A stretch of 64,000 bases of DNA from Grifola frondosa (taxonomy: Eukaryota > Basidiomycota > Agaricomycetes > Polyporales > Grifolaceae): positions 496,001 through 560,000 of the forward strand of contig LUGG01000027.1 of NCBI GenBank assembly GCA_001683735.1. Direction: 5' to 3'. Both the position numbers and the translations under genes were made by a program. Positions 62,159 through 64,000 of this stretch are shown here, piece after piece. The stretch's first letter is position 1. The number at the start of each line of letters is the position of its first letter. A model generated the notes under the pieces. The model saw nothing but the letters and a program-made list of their open reading frames with translations, had not been told where the DNA came from and ran no database searches.

Positions 62159-64000
62159 ATGACTACGTCCGCTTCATCAGATCCGATATGGCGTCCAGAG
62201 CAAGTCTCTCAGAGTGAAGCATTACAAGAGGCCAAAGGCTCTATATACCGACCCGACATTCTCGAGACTGTGGAAGCTACAATAGCCTCTTTGGACGGTA
62301 CGCCGAAAGCTGAGCCTCGATATCCATGGTAAGGATCATTCATACGCAATAATGCGAGCAAACTAATGTGATAGGTTGCGGTTGTACTCAGACCATCCCG
62401 AAACTACGTTTCGAAGAACAGTGAGTACAATAATCAATATATCTCATTATATTTTCTTACATTAGTTCACAGCCATGCACATGACGCTCTGACTGCGTAC
62501 GTGGAGAAACAAGGCTTCGATGTGATACGAAATCACCTACTCCCAACAGCTTGGATGGCGACGTTCAAGCATGGAATCGGCGGACGTACTTCGTGTCAAC
62601 TCCGAAATGGATGCCCTCCCTGGTATCGGACATGCGTGTGGTCACAATTTGATAGCTATAGCTGGCGTCGCTGTGGCATGTGCAATCAAAGATGCCCTAC
62701 AAAAATGGGATATCCCAGGGCCATTGTCTTGCTCGGAACTCCAGTATGAACTATGTCCGTGCTTGTTTTATCATTCGCTTAAAGACATCATAGGGAGGAA
62801 GGCGGCGCTGGGAAGGTGATCCTCCTTGATCGTGGTGCATATGAAGCCTAGATGCATGCTTGATGTATGCGTCATCCTATCGACTCTTCCCAGCTTATGA
62901 GTTCGCAGTGCCATCCAGCGCCAGGTCCGCCATATTCTGGTAGTTTGAGTGGTTGTCTCGCTCGTCAGCGTATCGACGTGGAGTTCTTTGGCCATACGTA
63001 AGTGGTATGCGAATCTTGCCAACTCCGCATGTCTCTGACCTATGCTGCAGAGCGCATGCGGCTTTGTCACCATGGAAGGGCAGAATGCGTTGGATGCTGC
63101 AGTTCTCGCATACACGAACGTGTCAGTTCTGCGTCAGCAGCTAAAGCCGACCCACCGGGTACATGGTATTTTTGAAGGAAAAGATTGGACGCCAACAGTA
63201 CGTCTGCTTTGTTTGCGAGATTTTCACCCTTTGCTGACGCTTTTGAAGTCATTCCTGACTACGCCAAAATGATGTAAATAATTCTCATTGCACGATTTTG
63301 CCATTTTCGCATCTGACCATGGTCTACCTATGATAGCTGGTACGTTGTGCGCCTACTCGTGCTGAAGCGGGTCTAGCAGTGAAGCGGATTACTGCCTGTT
63401 TCCAGTGAGCTTTGATGTTTGGTATAATGTGCGACGTGAGTTGTGACAGCACTCCTAGAGAGCGGCTGTTGCGACTGGGTGTCGAGTGGAAGTTCACACT
63501 GGCAATGGAACATTTGAACTTCGACAAAATAAAGCGCTAAGTTAGTGTCAATTCTCCAGGAAGCTATGACCCAAACTAAACCTTCGTCGATGAAATCAAG
63601 GCGACGAGTTTGCATCGGTGTTTACGAACAAGCATGGCTCTATAACTACGCTATGGTATCTCAAGTGCGTCAACGGATTTCGTGAGTCCCATCCGTTCTT
63701 TCCTTCTAAATTGGGGGTATCTGATTGATGTCGCAGGGAAATGTGACATATGGTACGGTGTAATCCTCATCTCTTGTTCTTTATATTCATGCCTTGTCTC
63801 CAAAAGCTCTCCCAGCGCTACACCCTTCATGGTAAGACTTTCCTCGTGGATCCGCAGGCCAAAGCTGATGTTCCGTCCTATGTCGCAGCCATTCCCACAA
63901 TGGTCAACGGTGGAAACCATACTTCGGCGTTTACAGATGCCGCGAGAGCAACCGAAGCGCATAAGGCATGTATGAATGTCTCGAAGGCTTTAGCGATCGT
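62159..64000 (+). CDS. M20-family metallopeptidase/amidohydrolase (PM20D2/ACY1L2-like), 3' end cut by the window
   Basis: Zinc hydrolase related to Xaa-Arg dipeptidase and aminoacylase-1-like 2. The start at 62159 gives [20 protein letters not shown]. Motifs: [40 protein letters not shown] (metal-binding Asp and His), [20 protein letters not shown] (catalytic and zinc Glu), [59 protein letters not shown] (zinc His), [61 protein letters not shown] and [20 protein letters not shown] (last metal His region). Several short introns; one or two one-base shifts are likely around 62595 and 63350. The C-terminal 10-20 residues are outside the window. Substrate specificity is unknown. Confidence 0.88.

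Overview
The window is eukaryotic and reads as the nuclear DNA of a filamentous basidiomycete, most likely an Agaricomycete. Genes are compact and split by many 45-65 bp GT...AG introns. The protein families fit that group: a delta-12 desaturase, a CBM1 secreted protein, P450s, a DUF6534-type seven-helix protein, an SRPK-like kinase and a QDE-2-type Argonaute. I saw no rRNA, no convincing tRNA, no CRISPR and no operons. All gene models are spliced by eye.

Layout. At 0-20 kb: the 5' end of UDP-glucose dehydrogenase (-), an AB-hydrolase-4 esterase/acyltransferase (+), a delta-12 fatty acid desaturase (+), an alpha/beta hydrolase (-), FAD synthase (+), RNA polymerase III subunit RPC34 (-), biotin-protein ligase (+) and a type II membrane protein that may be a glycosyltransferase (+). 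At 20-26.3 kb: GDP-mannose 4,6-dehydratase (+) followed by two tandem GDP-L-fucose synthase genes (-), which together make GDP-fucose from GDP-mannose. At 26.7-32.4 kb: a P450 (-), a CBM1 protein (-) and a promethin-like membrane protein (+). At 33.15-33.99 kb: a short non-autonomous DNA element with about 30 bp terminal inverted repeats. At 34.4-46.6 kb: Argonaute (+), an MFS monocarboxylate-type transporter (-), a cyclin-box protein (-) and a P-loop ATPase (+). At 46.6-64 kb: a gene-poor stretch, a DUF6534-like membrane protein (+), a second P450 (-), an SRPK-like kinase (+), a ketopantoate reductase (+), a Hcs1/IGHMBP2-type helicase (-) and an M20 peptidase (+) that runs off the right edge.

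How the genes relate. The clearest functional group is the GDP-fucose set, possibly with the type II membrane protein immediately upstream; UDP-glucose dehydrogenase at the left edge is a second nucleotide-sugar enzyme. The rest is a mix of housekeeping genes and accessory genes.

Sequence quality. Many conserved genes carry isolated one-base shifts that no intron explains, mostly apparent losses of one base from short G/C runs. They affect RPC34, BPL1, GMD, the first fucose synthase, Argonaute, the helicase and others. Essential genes are involved, so consensus errors are more likely than pseudogenes, but I cannot prove that from one sequence.
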